DNA from: CAIMZW01 sp037130455
Lineage (GTDB): Bacteria > Actinomycetota > Actinomycetes > Nanopelagicales > Nanopelagicaceae
Direction of reading: 5' to 3'
Length of the DNA: 12,961 nucleotides
Assembly (NCBI GenBank): GCA_037130455.1
Contig: JBAXSZ010000046.1
Coordinates: forward strand, 1 to 12,961
Of this stretch, positions 12,775-12,961 are shown piece by piece. A program made the translations under genes and the position numbers. Within the stretch, counting starts at the first letter, position 1. Each line of letters starts with the position of its first letter. Below the pieces are notes generated by a model. It made no database searches and was not told where the DNA came from. It saw only the letters and a list, made by a program, of their open reading frames with translations.

Positions 12775-12961
12775 CTACTTGACCTGAATCTCCACCCGTC
12801 GATTGAGTGCTTGCCCGACTAGGTCGGAATTTGAGGCTACAGGTGAAGTCGCTGCTTTGGCCGATGTCTTAATCGAAATGTTTTGATTGGCAAGCGCATT
12901 TCCCAGATATTGGGCCACGGCTGCAGCTCTATCGGCTGACAATTTCTGATTGTCAAAGGTT
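12775..12961 (-). CDS. OmpA-family protein, C-terminal end only
   Basis: The minus-strand frame ends at TAG (complement of 12775-12777) and is open to the right edge, giving the last 61 complete residues. They contain LSADRAAAVAQYL, then PVASN, GQALNRRVEIQVK at the C-terminus: the classic end of an OmpA/MotB peptidoglycan-binding domain, with the family's conserved NRRVEI. In actinobacteria such domains anchor membrane or lipoproteins to peptidoglycan. The start lies beyond the window. It is on the same strand as the flavin cluster and about 100 bases upstream of it, so it could be part of the same transcript, or a separate unit. Only the domain family is supported. Confidence 0.85.
   Translation of the reverse strand, partial: TFDNQKLSADRAAAVAQYLGNALANQNISIKTSAKAATSPVASNSDLVGQALNRRVEIQVK

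Noticed and set aside
1..12961. CRISPR arrays, tRNA or rRNA genes, transposases, phage genes
   Set aside because: I saw no regularly spaced repeats, cloverleaf-like stretches or mobile-element proteins; the only tandem repeats are the coding ones in the FMN_bind stalk.

Overview
The window looks like a chromosome segment of an actinobacterium (Actinomycetota) with a compact genome and moderate GC. It carries an almost full-length GlnR nitrogen regulator and a mycothiol synthase, both hallmarks of the phylum. The gene order thioredoxin / glnR / mshD matches the mycobacterial Rv0816c-Rv0818-Rv0819 neighbourhood. The base composition is clearly less GC-rich than Streptomyces or Mycobacterium, gaps between genes are tiny, and converging genes overlap. 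This would fit a streamlined freshwater lineage such as Nanopelagicales (acI); that placement is inference.

Left block (1-2541): the 3' end of a plus-strand DsrE-family gene meets a minus-strand group that reads thioredoxin -> DUF4395 membrane protein -> Fur-family regulator (probably Nur-like) -> YgfZ. The last three genes are tightly packed. The only sizeable gap (1921-2115) holds a weak terminator-like hairpin and an AT-rich inverted repeat. Next block (2563-4196): glnR and mshD on the plus strand, overlapping by one base and divergent from the thioredoxin gene.

Middle block (4182-8245): a minus-strand operon for a fructokinase-like PfkB kinase, an aldose 1-epimerase-like protein and a class III aminotransferase. 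It is divergent from a plus-strand aldo/keto reductase; an inverted repeat lies in the shared promoter region.

Right block (8242-12670), the most interesting part: a minus-strand run of a six-helix ferric-reductase/NOX-type transmembrane flavoprotein, two paralogous membrane-anchored FMN_bind proteins with low-complexity Ser/Thr/Pro stalks of very different length, an ApbE flavin transferase, and a truncated HlyD-like adaptor with an unusual two-cysteine tail. Together they suggest an electron path from cytoplasmic NAD(P)H through haem to covalently bound FMN outside the membrane. Upstream of it lies the C-terminus of an OmpA-family protein that runs off the window. No tRNA, rRNA, CRISPR array, insertion sequence or phage gene was seen, and no stretch longer than 300 bases lacks a gene.
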